Made by a program: the position numbers and the translations under genes. Below the pieces are notes generated by a model that was given only the letters and a program-made list of their open reading frames with translations, was not told the DNA's origin and searched no databases. A stretch of 64,000 nucleotides of DNA from Paraburkholderia sprentiae WSM5005 (GTDB taxonomy: Bacteria > Pseudomonadota > Gammaproteobacteria > Burkholderiales > Burkholderiaceae), in contig NZ_CP017561.2 in NCBI RefSeq assembly GCF_001865575.2, forward strand, positions 1,178,001 to 1,242,000, in the 5' to 3' direction. Below are positions 55,475-63,570 of the stretch, in pieces (the first letter of the stretch is position 1; each line of letters starts with the position of its first letter).

Positions 55475-55524
55475 GCCGCGCATGCGGGCGCCGCCATTCG
55501 AAGGGCGGCGCCCGCATGCGCGGC
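55475..55524. repeat. Large perfect inverted repeat upstream of mdtA
   Basis: Positions 55475-55495 and 55504-55524 are exact reverse complements (21 bp each, GC-rich, containing GCATGC), with an 8-base loop that includes TTCGAA. It lies 34-83 bases before the mdtA start, so it would be in the mRNA leader or the promoter. No T-run follows on either strand, so it is not a normal terminator. The rest of 55442-55826 shows no gene. Confidence 0.85.
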
Positions 55525-55826
55525 ATGTCAGGCGGTCATGGTGGCGGGCGCCGCGCAATATTCAGCGCGATGCTACCCGAGGCGCGGGACAGAGATGTTA
55601 ACGCAACGCGGAATCATCTCGGATGGGCGAGGCCCTTTTCGACCGGGCTCGCGGCTCGCCGCGCGCGTTCCCGCGACGGGATGCGTGATCGTACGTTGCG
55701 GCGTCTGTAACAGTCCAGCCGCGTATTTTTCCTTCGATTACGAAGGTTACAGGATCCTGGCGAAGCGTCGGGCGAGGGCGGTCTGGCGTCGCCACTGCGC
55801 AAATTACCGCGGGTGCCGCCGACGGC

Positions 55827-56672
55827 CTATTCGTCGAGCCGGCGCCCCGGGGCGCCGCCGATCTCCAGCACGATCTTGTCGATGCATTCGAGCAGCGCGG
55901 GCGCGGCGCGCGAGATCAGCCAGTCGCGCGGACATTGGTCGGCCGAGCCGCCGCAGTTGACCGCGTAGCGCTCGCCCGATGGACCGACGAAGCCAAGCGC
56001 GATCGCATTCAAACCGTCATACCACTCGCCGGTGGCGATCGCGAAGCCGCGCTCCAGGGTGTCCTGGATCGCTCTTTCGAGACGGCTGCCGATGTGGCCC
56101 CAGTCGTCACCTTCGTTCGTTTGCAGGCCGGCGAGCAGACGGTCGCGGTCCGGCTGCGCGAGCGACGCGAGGTACGCCCGACCGACGGCGGTGCGCGTCA
56201 AGCTCATGCGCGAGCCAATTTCGAGCCGCGACACGAGCACCGCCGAACGCGGACGGATCGTGTCGATCACGACCATGTCGTAGCGGTCGCGCACCGCGAG
56301 ATGGACCGACAACGCGGTGCGTTCCGCGAGTTCGATCAGGAACGGCCGCGCGCGCGAGCGGATGTCGAAATTGCGCAGAAAGCCGTTGCTCAGTTCCAGC
56401 ACTGACGAGGTCAGCACGAAGCGCTCGCTGTCGGGCAGTCGCAGCAGAAAACCGGTGCCCACGAGGGTCGCGGTGATGCGCGACATGGTGGGCTTCGGTA
56501 TGCCGGTCAACTCGGCCAGTTCACGATTGCTGAGTGGCGCATGCGCGGCGGCGACGGCGCGCAGTACGGTTAGTCCGCGCGCGAGGGCGGTGACTTCATC
56601 GCCCGAGCCTTCACGCTCTTTGCTGGCGGGGACCTTGGCGGCGACGGTTTGGCTAGGTGCGGATCGGTTCAT
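55827..56672 (-). CDS. IclR-family transcriptional regulator
   Basis: A 281-residue regulator with an N-terminal winged helix-turn-helix (about 28-90; LSNRELAELTGIPKPTMSRITATL) and a C-terminal IclR ligand-binding domain (ALSVHLAVRDRYDMVVIDTI, SRMSLTRTAVGRAYLA, GEWYDGLNAIALGF). The effector is unknown; such proteins often sense aromatic or small organic acids. It is transcribed in the same direction as mdtA, 385 bases upstream, and away from the transducer-family gene at 57231. Candidate operator repeats with GGAACA/TGTTC lie just upstream of its start. Confidence 0.9.
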   Translation of the reverse strand: MNRSAPSQTVAAKVPASKEREGSGDEVTALARGLTVLRAVAAAHAPLSNRELAELTGIPKPTMSRITATLVGTGFLLRLPDSERFVLTSSVLELSNGFLRNFDIRSRARPFLIELAERTALSVHLAVRDRYDMVVIDTIRPRSAVLVSRLEIGSRMSLTRTAVGRAYLASLAQPDRDRLLAGLQTNEGDDWGHIGSRLERAIQDTLERGFAIATGEWYDGLNAIALGFVGPSGERYAVNCGGSADQCPRDWLISRAAPALLECIDKIVLEIGGAPGRRLDE

Positions 56673-56683
56673 GCTTTTTTTCG

Positions 56684-56704
56684 GAACAGTATTTCAAAAT
56701 GTTC
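56684..56704. promoter_or_regulatory. Inverted repeat GAACA-N11-TGTTC upstream of iclR-like gene
   Basis: A 5-bp inverted repeat 11 bases before the regulator start. The extended half-site TCGGAACA (56681-56688) occurs again at 56795-56802, and TGTTCGA at 56764-56770. The repeats are in the right place for autoregulation by the IclR-type protein and for control of the divergent direction. Confidence 0.4.
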
Positions 56705-56874
56705 GTTCGACAACGTGTCGGTAGCCGGTCATGGAGGGCGAGGACATCTCGAAGCCGGGGCACCTGTTCGATTATTTTTGGGAAATTCATTGTATCGGAA
56801 CAAATTGCCGATTGGCTCGCCAATAGATCTTTTTGCTTGACTTAGTCAGCATAACCATAAAAAATGGAACCTTA

Positions 56875-57053
56875 TTTCGAAAGTCGCTGCCGCATTGCAT
56901 TTTGCGCGCATGAGTGGAAAAAATCCCGGAATCCAGGACCAATTGCGCATTCTAGAGGCCCGCTCCTTTCGAATACCTTCTCTCAGGTTCTAGCACGGCC
57001 CTCGGAATGGCTAGAACTTTTAAGGCGTCACGGCAACGTGACGCCTTTTTTTT
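56875..57053 (+). ncRNA. Candidate structured small RNA or leader
   Basis: No plus-strand gene precedes the strong terminator at 57022-57053, yet it has a plausible promoter upstream (TTGCTT, 17 bases, CATAAA around 56834-56862). The presumed transcript of about 180 bases has a second stem, GTTCTAGC (56987-56994) with GCTAGAAC (57010-57017) around a 15-base loop, right before the terminator, and holds no clear ORF. It could be an independent small RNA or an attenuated leader of the gene at 57231. No known RNA family is recognised. Confidence 0.4.
57022..57053 (+). terminator. Strong rho-independent terminator
   Basis: AAGGCGTCACG and CGTGACGCCTT pair over 11 bp around a GCAA tetraloop and are followed by a run of T. 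It is oriented for plus-strand transcripts, although the nearest upstream gene is on the minus strand. Confidence 0.9.
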
Positions 57054-57230
57054 GTCGTGAAAAGAGCGGTCGCGAGAACCGCACGCTTGCGGAGAAGCAT
57101 ACGGTCGAGACGATAGGACGCTGCGAGTCTCGACGGTTGTCGCAGGAATTATGGTCTACCGGGCATGGGCGTTGCGCGTTGTCGACGGCGGGTACGAGCT
57201 GCCCATAAGGTCAGGAACGCGGGAGGGGCC

Positions 57231-57605
57231 ATGCAGGCGATTGGAAAAACCCGATGGGCGATTGCCGAGGGCTATCTGCCGCAATACAGTACTGGCGATG
57301 GTCCCGATTTGATCAGCCATGAGGCAGCGTGCATTCTTAACGCCGGGGATGAAGATGCGCATATCGAGTTGACGATTTTTTTCGGGGATCGTGATCCGGC
57401 TGGTCCATACCATTTCACGGTTCCTGCGAAGCGGACACTGCACATGCGCTTCAACGACCTGAACGAGCCCGAGACGATTCCGACGGGCACAGAATACGCC
57501 AGCCTATTCGAGTCGGACGTTCCGGTAGTGGTACAGCACACCCGCCTCGATTCACGCCAGGCCGCGTTGGCACTGCTGTCCACCGTGGCATTCGCCAGTG
57601 ATTGA
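57231..57605 (+). CDS. Sensory rhodopsin transducer-family (ASRT-like) protein
   Basis: A 124-residue soluble protein with a very good ribosome site (GGGAGGGG) before its ATG. WAIAEGYLP, HEAACILNAGDEDA, HIELTIFFGDRDPAGPY and VVVQHTRLDSRQAALALLSTVAF match the family of the Anabaena sensory rhodopsin transducer. That protein is a small beta-sandwich tetramer. Most bacteria carrying the family have no rhodopsin, and none is seen here, so light signalling is doubtful; a ligand-binding role in carbohydrate metabolism is an alternative. It lies behind a candidate small RNA and next to a broken dehydrogenase region. Confidence 0.85.
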   Translation: MQAIGKTRWAIAEGYLPQYSTGDGPDLISHEAACILNAGDEDAHIELTIFFGDRDPAGPYHFTVPAKRTLHMRFNDLNEPETIPTGTEYASLFESDVPVVVQHTRLDSRQAALALLSTVAFASD

Positions 57606-57639
57606 CGTGCGGGCCGTGCCTTTCTGCGCACCGATCGTA

Positions 57640-57755
57640 GAACCTTCGGTCAGATTGCCGAGGTGGTCAGCTTCATTCGGAATACATGGAGCAATCACGC
57701 GGAGCCGGTCTCCGACCGCGACGTCGAACGGCTCCGCTCAAAGATCCACCGATAA
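57640..57755 (+). pseudogene. C-terminal remnant of a cytochrome c
   Basis: About 37 codons before the TAA at 57753 read QIAEVVSFIRNTWSN followed by PVSDRDVERLRSK, the typical C-terminus of the cytochrome c subunit that accepts electrons from membrane-bound gluconate/alcohol GMC dehydrogenases. No haem motif or start is upstream because the frame is lost there. Together with the broken GMC gene at 59977-61628, on the opposite strand, it marks a dismantled dehydrogenase locus. Confidence 0.65.
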
Positions 57756-57962
57756 CCGCAGCGATTGCTAGGAACTTTGCCTTGCCGGACTTCGTTTTCC
57801 AGACACGCTCGCACGCCGGAAGGGGGCGATGAGGGAAACGGATGTGACGGACTCTTCATATCGTTGCTCATGGAAGACTCCAATGGAAAGGAGACACTGC
57901 CTGCGTCAGTGAACAAACGCTGTTCCGTTTAATGCGCGGCTGACAACGCTTGCCTCGGCAGG

Positions 57963-59741
57963 TCACCCGCCGCCCCGTCGCAAGGCAGGTCCGCATAAGC
58001 CTATCGCAGTGTTGACCACAGCGAGGTGCGTCAGCGCCTGAGGAAAGTTGCCGGCCATCTGCCGATGTTGTGTGTTGTACTGCTCGGAAAAAAGACCGAG
58101 ATCGTTCGCCACCGCAAGCACCCGTTCAAACTGTTCCCGTGCTTCCGAATCCCGACCCTGCATTTTCAAACAGTCCGCCATCCAGCACGAGCAGGCCAGG
58201 AAGGCGCCTTCATTCGGCCCACGCGGGTCCTTCTTGCGTCGTCGGATTAGACCGCCTTCGGTCAGCTCCCGGCGGATCGTGTCAATCGTCGATGCCATGC
58301 GCGGGTCGTCGGCGGGTAAAAAGCCGACGAGCGGCATCAGCAGCAGGCTTGCATCCAGAGTCTCACTGCCGTAATACTGCGTGAACGTGCCGAGGCCATC
58401 GTTCCAGGCTTCGCGACAGACCTCTTCGTGAATCGTTTCCCTCAGCGCGCGCAGGCGTTCTTCGAGCGGTGAGGCTGGCGGGTCACCGGTTGAGCGGTGC
58501 GTGATGAAACGATCCACCGCGACCCACGCCATCACGCGAGAATAAGTGTAGTGGTGAGGTTCCGAACGCGACTCCCAGATTCCCGAGCCGCGCGTATTCC
58601 ATACGGTCTCGAGGTGCTCGACGATACGTCTTTCAATCTCTTCTTCGTGACTGGGCGACGGCAATCCGGCACGCCGCGCGACCGACAGACAGTCGATGAT
58701 CTCTCCCAGTATGTCGATCTGATGCTGCGCAGCCGCCGCATTGCCGACACGCACGGGGCTTGCATAACGGTAGCCTTGTAACCAGTCGATAGTCCGCTCA
58801 TGCAAATGGCGGTTGCCATCGACGCGATACATGACCCGAATGTTCTCGGGTGAACCGCTAATTGCGAGCAGCAGCCAGTCGCGCCACGCGAGTGCCTCCT
58901 CGTGAAGCCCTGCATTGAGCAATGCGACCAACGCGAAACTCGTGTCGCGCAGCCAGCAATAACGGTAGTCCCAGTTCAGCTGGCCAGCCGGTGCTTCCGG
59001 CAGCGACGTCGTGGGCGCGGCGACTATCGCGCCCGTCTTTCGGTAGATGAGCGCTTTGAGCGTTAGGAGTGAACGCCGGACCTCGTTCGGCCACGTCGTT
59101 CGTGTGTTGTCGAACTGGCCGATCCACTTACGCCAGTGGCGTTGCGTAGCCAGCAGGGCGGATTCAGCATCAAGACGTTCCGGTGCGGGCTCGTGCGAAG
59201 AACCATACCTGATGCAAAAGGCAACCCGCTTGCCAGCTTCCACATCGAAAACGGCGTCGACCGACTCATGGTTCACGTTCAGCTGGACGTCTGTGTGCAA
59301 TACGACAAGGTCCGGTCCGACGCGCGCCTGCACCGTTCCATCGACTCGCGCGATCCACGGCGACAACAGACCGTAATCGAAACGTAGCCGAAGTCGAGAC
59401 CGCATCCTGACGATGCCGCGCAGTCCCGTCACAATGCGCACGAGCGAACTTGGACCGTCGCCCAGTGGCATGAAGTCGATCACCCGCACTGCACCGCTGT
59501 CCACTTCGAAGTCGGTTTCAACGACGAGCGTGTCTTGCTGGTAGCGGCGCCGCTGGTGGATTGCCCGGTCGACCGGCGCGATCGACCAGCAACCATTGTC
59601 GGCCGTGCCGAGCAACGCGGCAAAACAGGCGCCACCGTCGAAACGTGGCCAGCACAACCAGTCGACGGAGCCGTCGCGACTGACCAGTGCGGCCGTCTCG
59701 CCGTCGCCCAACAGTGCATAGTCTTCGATTGCGCGGCTCAT
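57963..59741 (-). CDS. Glycoside hydrolase family 15 (glucoamylase/trehalase-like)
   Basis: A 592-residue GH15 protein of the cytosolic, signal-less type. An N-terminal beta-sandwich (starting IEDYALLGDGETAALVSRDGSVDWLCWPRFD) precedes the (alpha/alpha)6 barrel with NWDYRYCWLRD, WESRSEPHHYTYSRVMAWVAVDR (with a catalytic Glu) and LFSEQYNTQHRQMAGNFPQALTH (second Glu) (shown in pieces). Related proteins hydrolyse trehalose or glucan ends; the substrate is not decided here. All motifs look intact although the flanks are decayed genes. Confidence 0.92.
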   Translation of the reverse strand: MSRAIEDYALLGDGETAALVSRDGSVDWLCWPRFDGGACFAALLGTADNGCWSIAPVDRAIHQRRRYQQDTLVVETDFEVDSGAVRVIDFMPLGDGPSSLVRIVTGLRGIVRMRSRLRLRFDYGLLSPWIARVDGTVQARVGPDLVVLHTDVQLNVNHESVDAVFDVEAGKRVAFCIRYGSSHEPAPERLDAESALLATQRHWRKWIGQFDNTRTTWPNEVRRSLLTLKALIYRKTGAIVAAPTTSLPEAPAGQLNWDYRYCWLRDTSFALVALLNAGLHEEALAWRDWLLLAISGSPENIRVMYRVDGNRHLHERTIDWLQGYRYASPVRVGNAAAAQHQIDILGEIIDCLSVARRAGLPSPSHEEEIERRIVEHLETVWNTRGSGIWESRSEPHHYTYSRVMAWVAVDRFITHRSTGDPPASPLEERLRALRETIHEEVCREAWNDGLGTFTQYYGSETLDASLLLMPLVGFLPADDPRMASTIDTIRRELTEGGLIRRRKKDPRGPNEGAFLACSCWMADCLKMQGRDSEAREQFERVLAVANDLGLFSEQYNTQHRQMAGNFPQALTHLAVVNTAIGLCGPALRRGGG

Positions 59742-59976
59742 CGCGGTCGGCTCCGTCGGCGTGTAATGGCTGAAATCGCTATAGCGGCCGCGCTGATCCT
59801 GGGCATTCGCTGGCCTTGTCTAGCTGTCACATTTAGACCTGAATCGGTCACGCGCCGCAATATCGAGCAAAACCTGCGCCGCGAAGTTCCGTCGCTGGCG
59901 AGGGGCGGGACGAATGCCGCTTCTTCGCCCTGGCCGCCCGGCGGTCCCACCGATGCCGGGATTCCCCGTCTTCGCG

Positions 59977-61628
59977 CTAAAGCTCCCCGCGCGCGGCGAG
60001 CGCTTCAATTCGGTCCGCAGTACGGAGCGCGATAGCCTGAATGGTCAGCGATGGATTAACGCCGCCGACCGTCGGAAATACGGATCCGTCGCAAATCCAC
60101 AGGTTGTCGATGTCCCAACTGCGGCAGTCCGCGTTGACCACGCTAGTTGCCCGGTTCTCGCCCATGCGCGCGGTACCGTGCAGATGCGCGGTATCGTCCG
60201 TCTGCGTCCAAAGTTCGCGGCCGCCGGCCGCTTCCATCGCAGTGCTCATGAACCTCAGCGAATGGTCGATCAGACGGCGGTCGTTATCGCAGTACGAATG
60301 CGTGACGCGCGTAACCGGCAGCCCATACTGATCTTTCTCGTCGGCGAGCGTCACGCGATTGCGCTCCTGGGGCAGCGTTTCGCCGACGATCCGCAAGCCT
60401 GCCTGATGGTTGTACTTCTTCATCTCGTCGATCAACGCGCGGCCCCACAAGCCGCGACCGTTCTGCACCGCGGCCCATGCAACCGGCAACGGTCCCTAGC
60501 TCATGAACGCATAGCCGCCGAAGAAATCCTTGCCTTTGTCCTCGTAATTCCAGTGCTCCGTCAGCGCGAGCGAAGGCGGCCCCTTGTACCAGCGAATCTC
60601 TTCGTCCATGGTGCCCCAGACAGCCTGATTGCTCTGCACCATCAGGTTCTTGCCGACGAGGCCGGAGCTATTCGCGAGGCCGTCGGGGAAGCGGTCGGTC
60701 GCAGACATGAGCAGCAAACGCGGCGTCTCGATTGCATAGCCCGCCACCACGACGTTGCGCGCGCGCTGGAATTGCCAGCGTCCTTCTCGGAAAATTCGAC
60801 GCCGCTCGCGCGGCCGTCGTCGCCCATGACGACGCGGCCGACCATCGCGAGATCGCGAATTTCGGCGCCCGCGCGGACCGCGCGTGGAATCCAGGTGACT
60901 AGCGCGCTCTGCTTCGCGTTGGTCGCGCAGCCGGTGACGCAAAAGCCGCGATAGACGCAGGGATGCGCGTCGCCGCGCGGCGCGGAAAGGGTCGCGAGCG
61001 GCGTCGTGGCCCATCGAATGCCGAGCGCTTCGCAGCCGCGCGCGAGCACCAGCGCGGCGGCATTCGGCTCATGCGGCCGATACGGATAACGCGGTCGTTT
61101 CGGTCCCCACGGATAGTTGACCGGCCCGGCGATTTTCAGCGCGTTCTCGACCTCGCCGTAATAGCGCCACATTTCGCGCCAGTCCAGCGGCCAGTCCGCG
61201 CCGGAGCCCAGTAACGTACGCGACTTGAACCATTGCGGGCGGAACCGCAGCGACACCATCGCGAAGTGGACCGTGCTGCCCCCGACTGCCTTGCCGCTGT
61301 TATTGTTGCCGAGCTGGAGCGGATCATCGCCGTCGCAGAGGCGCTCGTCGGTCCAGTACAGCTTGCTTTGATGGGTTTCGTCCGACGCGAATTCCTCGAG
61401 CGGACGCCACCACGCGCCGGCATCGAGAGCGACGACTTTGAAGCCTTTCTCTGCGAGCCGGCAGGCCAGTGTGCCGCCGCCAGCACCGTTACCGACGATC
61501 GCGAAATCGACCGCCTCCTGCTGCCGGTATTCGCGCATCGGCAGCCACCCGCCGGGGCGCATCACATCGGGTGCGCGTCCGTTCTTGCCGCGCGGCGCCT
61601 CGCGCGCGTCGTCGTGCGCAGTGTGCAT
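59977..61628 (-). pseudogene. GMC-family oxidoreductase, frameshifted and with a stop codon
   Basis: The gene can be read from ATG 61628: FAD motif AIVGNGAGGGTLACRLAEKG, GGSTVHFAM, CVTGCATNAKQS. Near 60785 the frame shifts (EGRWQFQRARNVVVAGYAIE continues in another frame). At 60496-60498 an in-frame TAG stands where the family has sense sequence (YAFMS stop GPLPVAW). The rest reads normally to the GMC C-terminus (HLHGTARMG, VNPSLTIQAIALRTADRI) at 59977. It was the flavoprotein of a periplasmic three-subunit sugar/alcohol dehydrogenase. Two separate lesions make function very unlikely. Confidence 0.88.
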
Positions 61629-61641
61629 ATCGTCGTGCGAA

Positions 61642-61833
61642 TCAGCGGATACGGCGATTCTCCTTGCGGGCCTCGTCCTCGTGACCGGCCTTCGCTTCGG
61701 CGGCCTCCCACGGGTCCCGCCGGTCGAAGTACAGGCGCACGTAGCCGCGCAGATTCGCCGGGCCGCCGAAGCCAATCTCGCTCCAGGAATGCGGGTGCGC
61801 GTAATGCATGCTGCAGATGTCGTGCAGCACGCA
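61642..61833 (-). pseudogene. C-terminal fragment of gluconate 2-dehydrogenase subunit 3-like protein
   Basis: The last about 63 codons (HYAHPHSWSEIGFGGP, RGYVRLYFDRRDPWEAAEA, ending ENRRIR and TGA) match the C-terminus of the small subunit that accompanies GMC dehydrogenases. Its stop is 13 bases before the GMC start, as in intact operons. The 5' part has been lost: the frame runs directly into membrane-protein sequence (ARNQGG | CVLHDICSMHYAHP) at about 61833. Confidence 0.7.
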
Positions 61834-61834
61834 G

Positions 61835-62450
61835 CCGCCCTGATTGCGCGCGACGCCGCGTGCGTGAAAGCCGACGCCGACGAAACAGAGCGCGGTCGTG
61901 ATGCGCAACCAGATGCGCGTGAACCATCGCGGAATGCAGTAGCGCGACTTCGCCCAAGGTGCCGGCCAGACCGGCGCTGGTCAGCAGCGCGAGGGCTTGC
62001 CCGGCGGGCATGCCAAGGAGGCGTGGCTCGTGCGCGGGTTGATCGCGCAGCTTTTCTGCGACGGCGCCGAGCGCGCCTGACAGTAGCAGCGCCATCGGCG
62101 CGCGATCGGCGCGGCATAGAAGAGATTGGGCCAGCTCCATCCACCGGGGCGCTTGGTGATGTTGTACAGATGAAACCCGGTACCGGCCACGCCGGTCAGC
62201 GCGGCGCCGAGGTAGATCGGACCGCGCACCGGATGGCGCGCCGATTCGCGGTCTGAGCCGCCATGCAAGCCGGCGAGCAAGGACAGCGACGAGACGACCA
62301 ATGGGCGCGTACATCGCGGGATTGTCGAACGAGCCGCGGTAGTGTTCCATGGCGCTGTCGGCGAGCACGGACAGCGCCAGCAGCGCTGAACTGCGGTTGA
62401 AGGCGGTCGACAAGGAAATCGCCAACTGTGGCTGCCATAACTCGGTCCTC
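61835..62450 (-). pseudogene. Membrane protein of the GMC-dehydrogenase locus, multiply frameshifted
   Basis: Pieces of one hydrophobic protein follow one another in different frames: SALLALSVLADSAMEHYRGSF, then LVVSSLSLLAGLHGG and YLGAALTGVAGTGFHLYNITKRPGG, then LLLSGALGAVAEKLRDQP and LALLTSAGLAGTLGEVALLH, then ITTALCFVGVGFHARGVARNQGG. At least three frame changes are needed, and the end is fused to the small-subunit remnant. Such a membrane protein accompanies the dehydrogenase genes in related loci (from memory). It cannot be functional. Confidence 0.7.
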
Positions 62451-62759
62451 CGGCGCAAAACCCGCAAAAAACTCGCAGCCGCATTTTTCGGACCACGCGT
62501 CGCCGCAGTCGAGTTCAGGTACGGCCCGCAGCAGACACGGATAGAGGCAGTCAGCATGCCGGGGCCGCCTTGCGAGTCAGCCGACGCGCCACGCATTGTC
62601 TAGCGGCACCGAGTGATCCCCAATGACTAGGGCGTCGATTCCGCGGCGCCCCCGGCGGCATGCAGGTGCAGGAAAGCGCGTTTTGCAAACACTTGAAAAA
62701 ATGGCACACCGTGACATGTTTTGGGGAGCGCAGCCGCGAAGTAGCTGACGGCTGTAGTT

Positions 62760-63002
62760 GTGGTTTTCCTGTGGCCTTGGGTGAAGCAGATCCCGATGGG
62801 AGCGCTAGTGGCCGTCATTATCATGGTATCGATCAGCGCATTTAGCTGGCGCTCGATCCGGAACATTCGCTCACATCCGAAAAGCTCGTCGGTCGTGATG
62901 ATCGCGACCGTCATCGTGGTGGTTGCAACGGGAAATCTGGCGATAGGGGTGCTCATCGGTGTTGATGAGCGCAGCGTGCGCTTTATGGGCGTCGCTCTCT
63001 AG
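62760..63002 (+). pseudogene. Fragment of a SulP-family anion transporter
   Basis: About 65 codons read as the last membrane helices of a SulP permease (LVAVIIMVSISAFSWRSIRN, HPKSSSVVMIATVIVVVATG, NLAIGVLIGV). The usual upstream 350 residues and the STAS domain downstream are missing. After LIGV the frame seems shifted (VLMSAAC... continues in another frame), so it is both truncated and broken. Confidence 0.75.
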
Positions 63003-63390
63003 GCCTAAGTGAAAAGGAAACGACGTGCTTCTTCCAGACAGCACAGGAAGCCGTGACAGGAATCCACACATACTTTTGTCGAAGCTTGGCGACTGCCGGC
63101 ATATCTACCGTTGCATCGACTGTTGCCGATCGCCCTGATTCTTGCGCGCCTCTCCCGGGCAATACTTTTGCGTGTAACGCATTGCCTGCCGAGACGATAA
63201 TTGAATCGTAGCGCTGCCCCGTTCGAACCCATTGGTCGAACGCCGCGATGCAATTTACGACCGCTTCGCGAACATGGATGCGCCTGAGAAAGGCGTAGTC
63301 GGCTAGTGGTGAGGGTTTCGGTTGCGCATGAGCCAGGTGATAGGTCCAGCAACATACGAGGAGAAAAAAAAGACTAGTGATAACCTTCAT
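62983..63390 (-). CDS. Small exported protein, BspC-like
   Basis: A 135-residue protein with a signal peptide (MKVITSLFFLLVCCWTYHLAHA, cleavage after AHA-Q; shown in part by position 1-22). The mature part has two cysteines (VVNCIAAF, TASCAVWK) and VDMPAVAKLRQKYVWIPV. This layout resembles the small secreted BspC-type proteins of Burkholderia, but the identity is from memory and not certain. GC content is lower than in neighbours. The ATG at 63390 is preferred over a start eight codons earlier. Confidence 0.65.
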   Translation of the reverse strand: MKVITSLFFLLVCCWTYHLAHAQPKPSPLADYAFLRRIHVREAVVNCIAAFDQWVRTGQRYDSIIVSAGNALHAKVLPGRGAQESGRSATVDATVDMPAVAKLRQKYVWIPVTASCAVWKKHVVSFSLRPRERRP

Positions 63391-63570
63391 TCGGTAGCAA
63401 GCCCGCAGGGGCACTTATCCACACGGCAACAAACCGTGAGTATACACAGCGCCTGAAGCAAACGTTCTGTCGGCCGGCTAATGGCTCGAGATCGCGTCCC
63501 ATGCGCTGTCGTTAGCGGTCGACACCTGGCAATCCTTTTATCGTAACTGGCCGCCGCAGACGGACCGCTT

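Noticed and set aside
57695..57871. A minus-strand ORF (58 codons from 57871) with a GGAG site
   Set aside because: It runs antisense over the cytochrome c remnant and its product shows no recognisable features; the ribosome site is probably chance.
60496..60498. The in-frame TAG in the GMC gene as a recoded (pyrrolysine-like) codon
   Set aside because: The same gene also has a frameshift and its neighbours are decayed, so ordinary pseudogenisation explains it.
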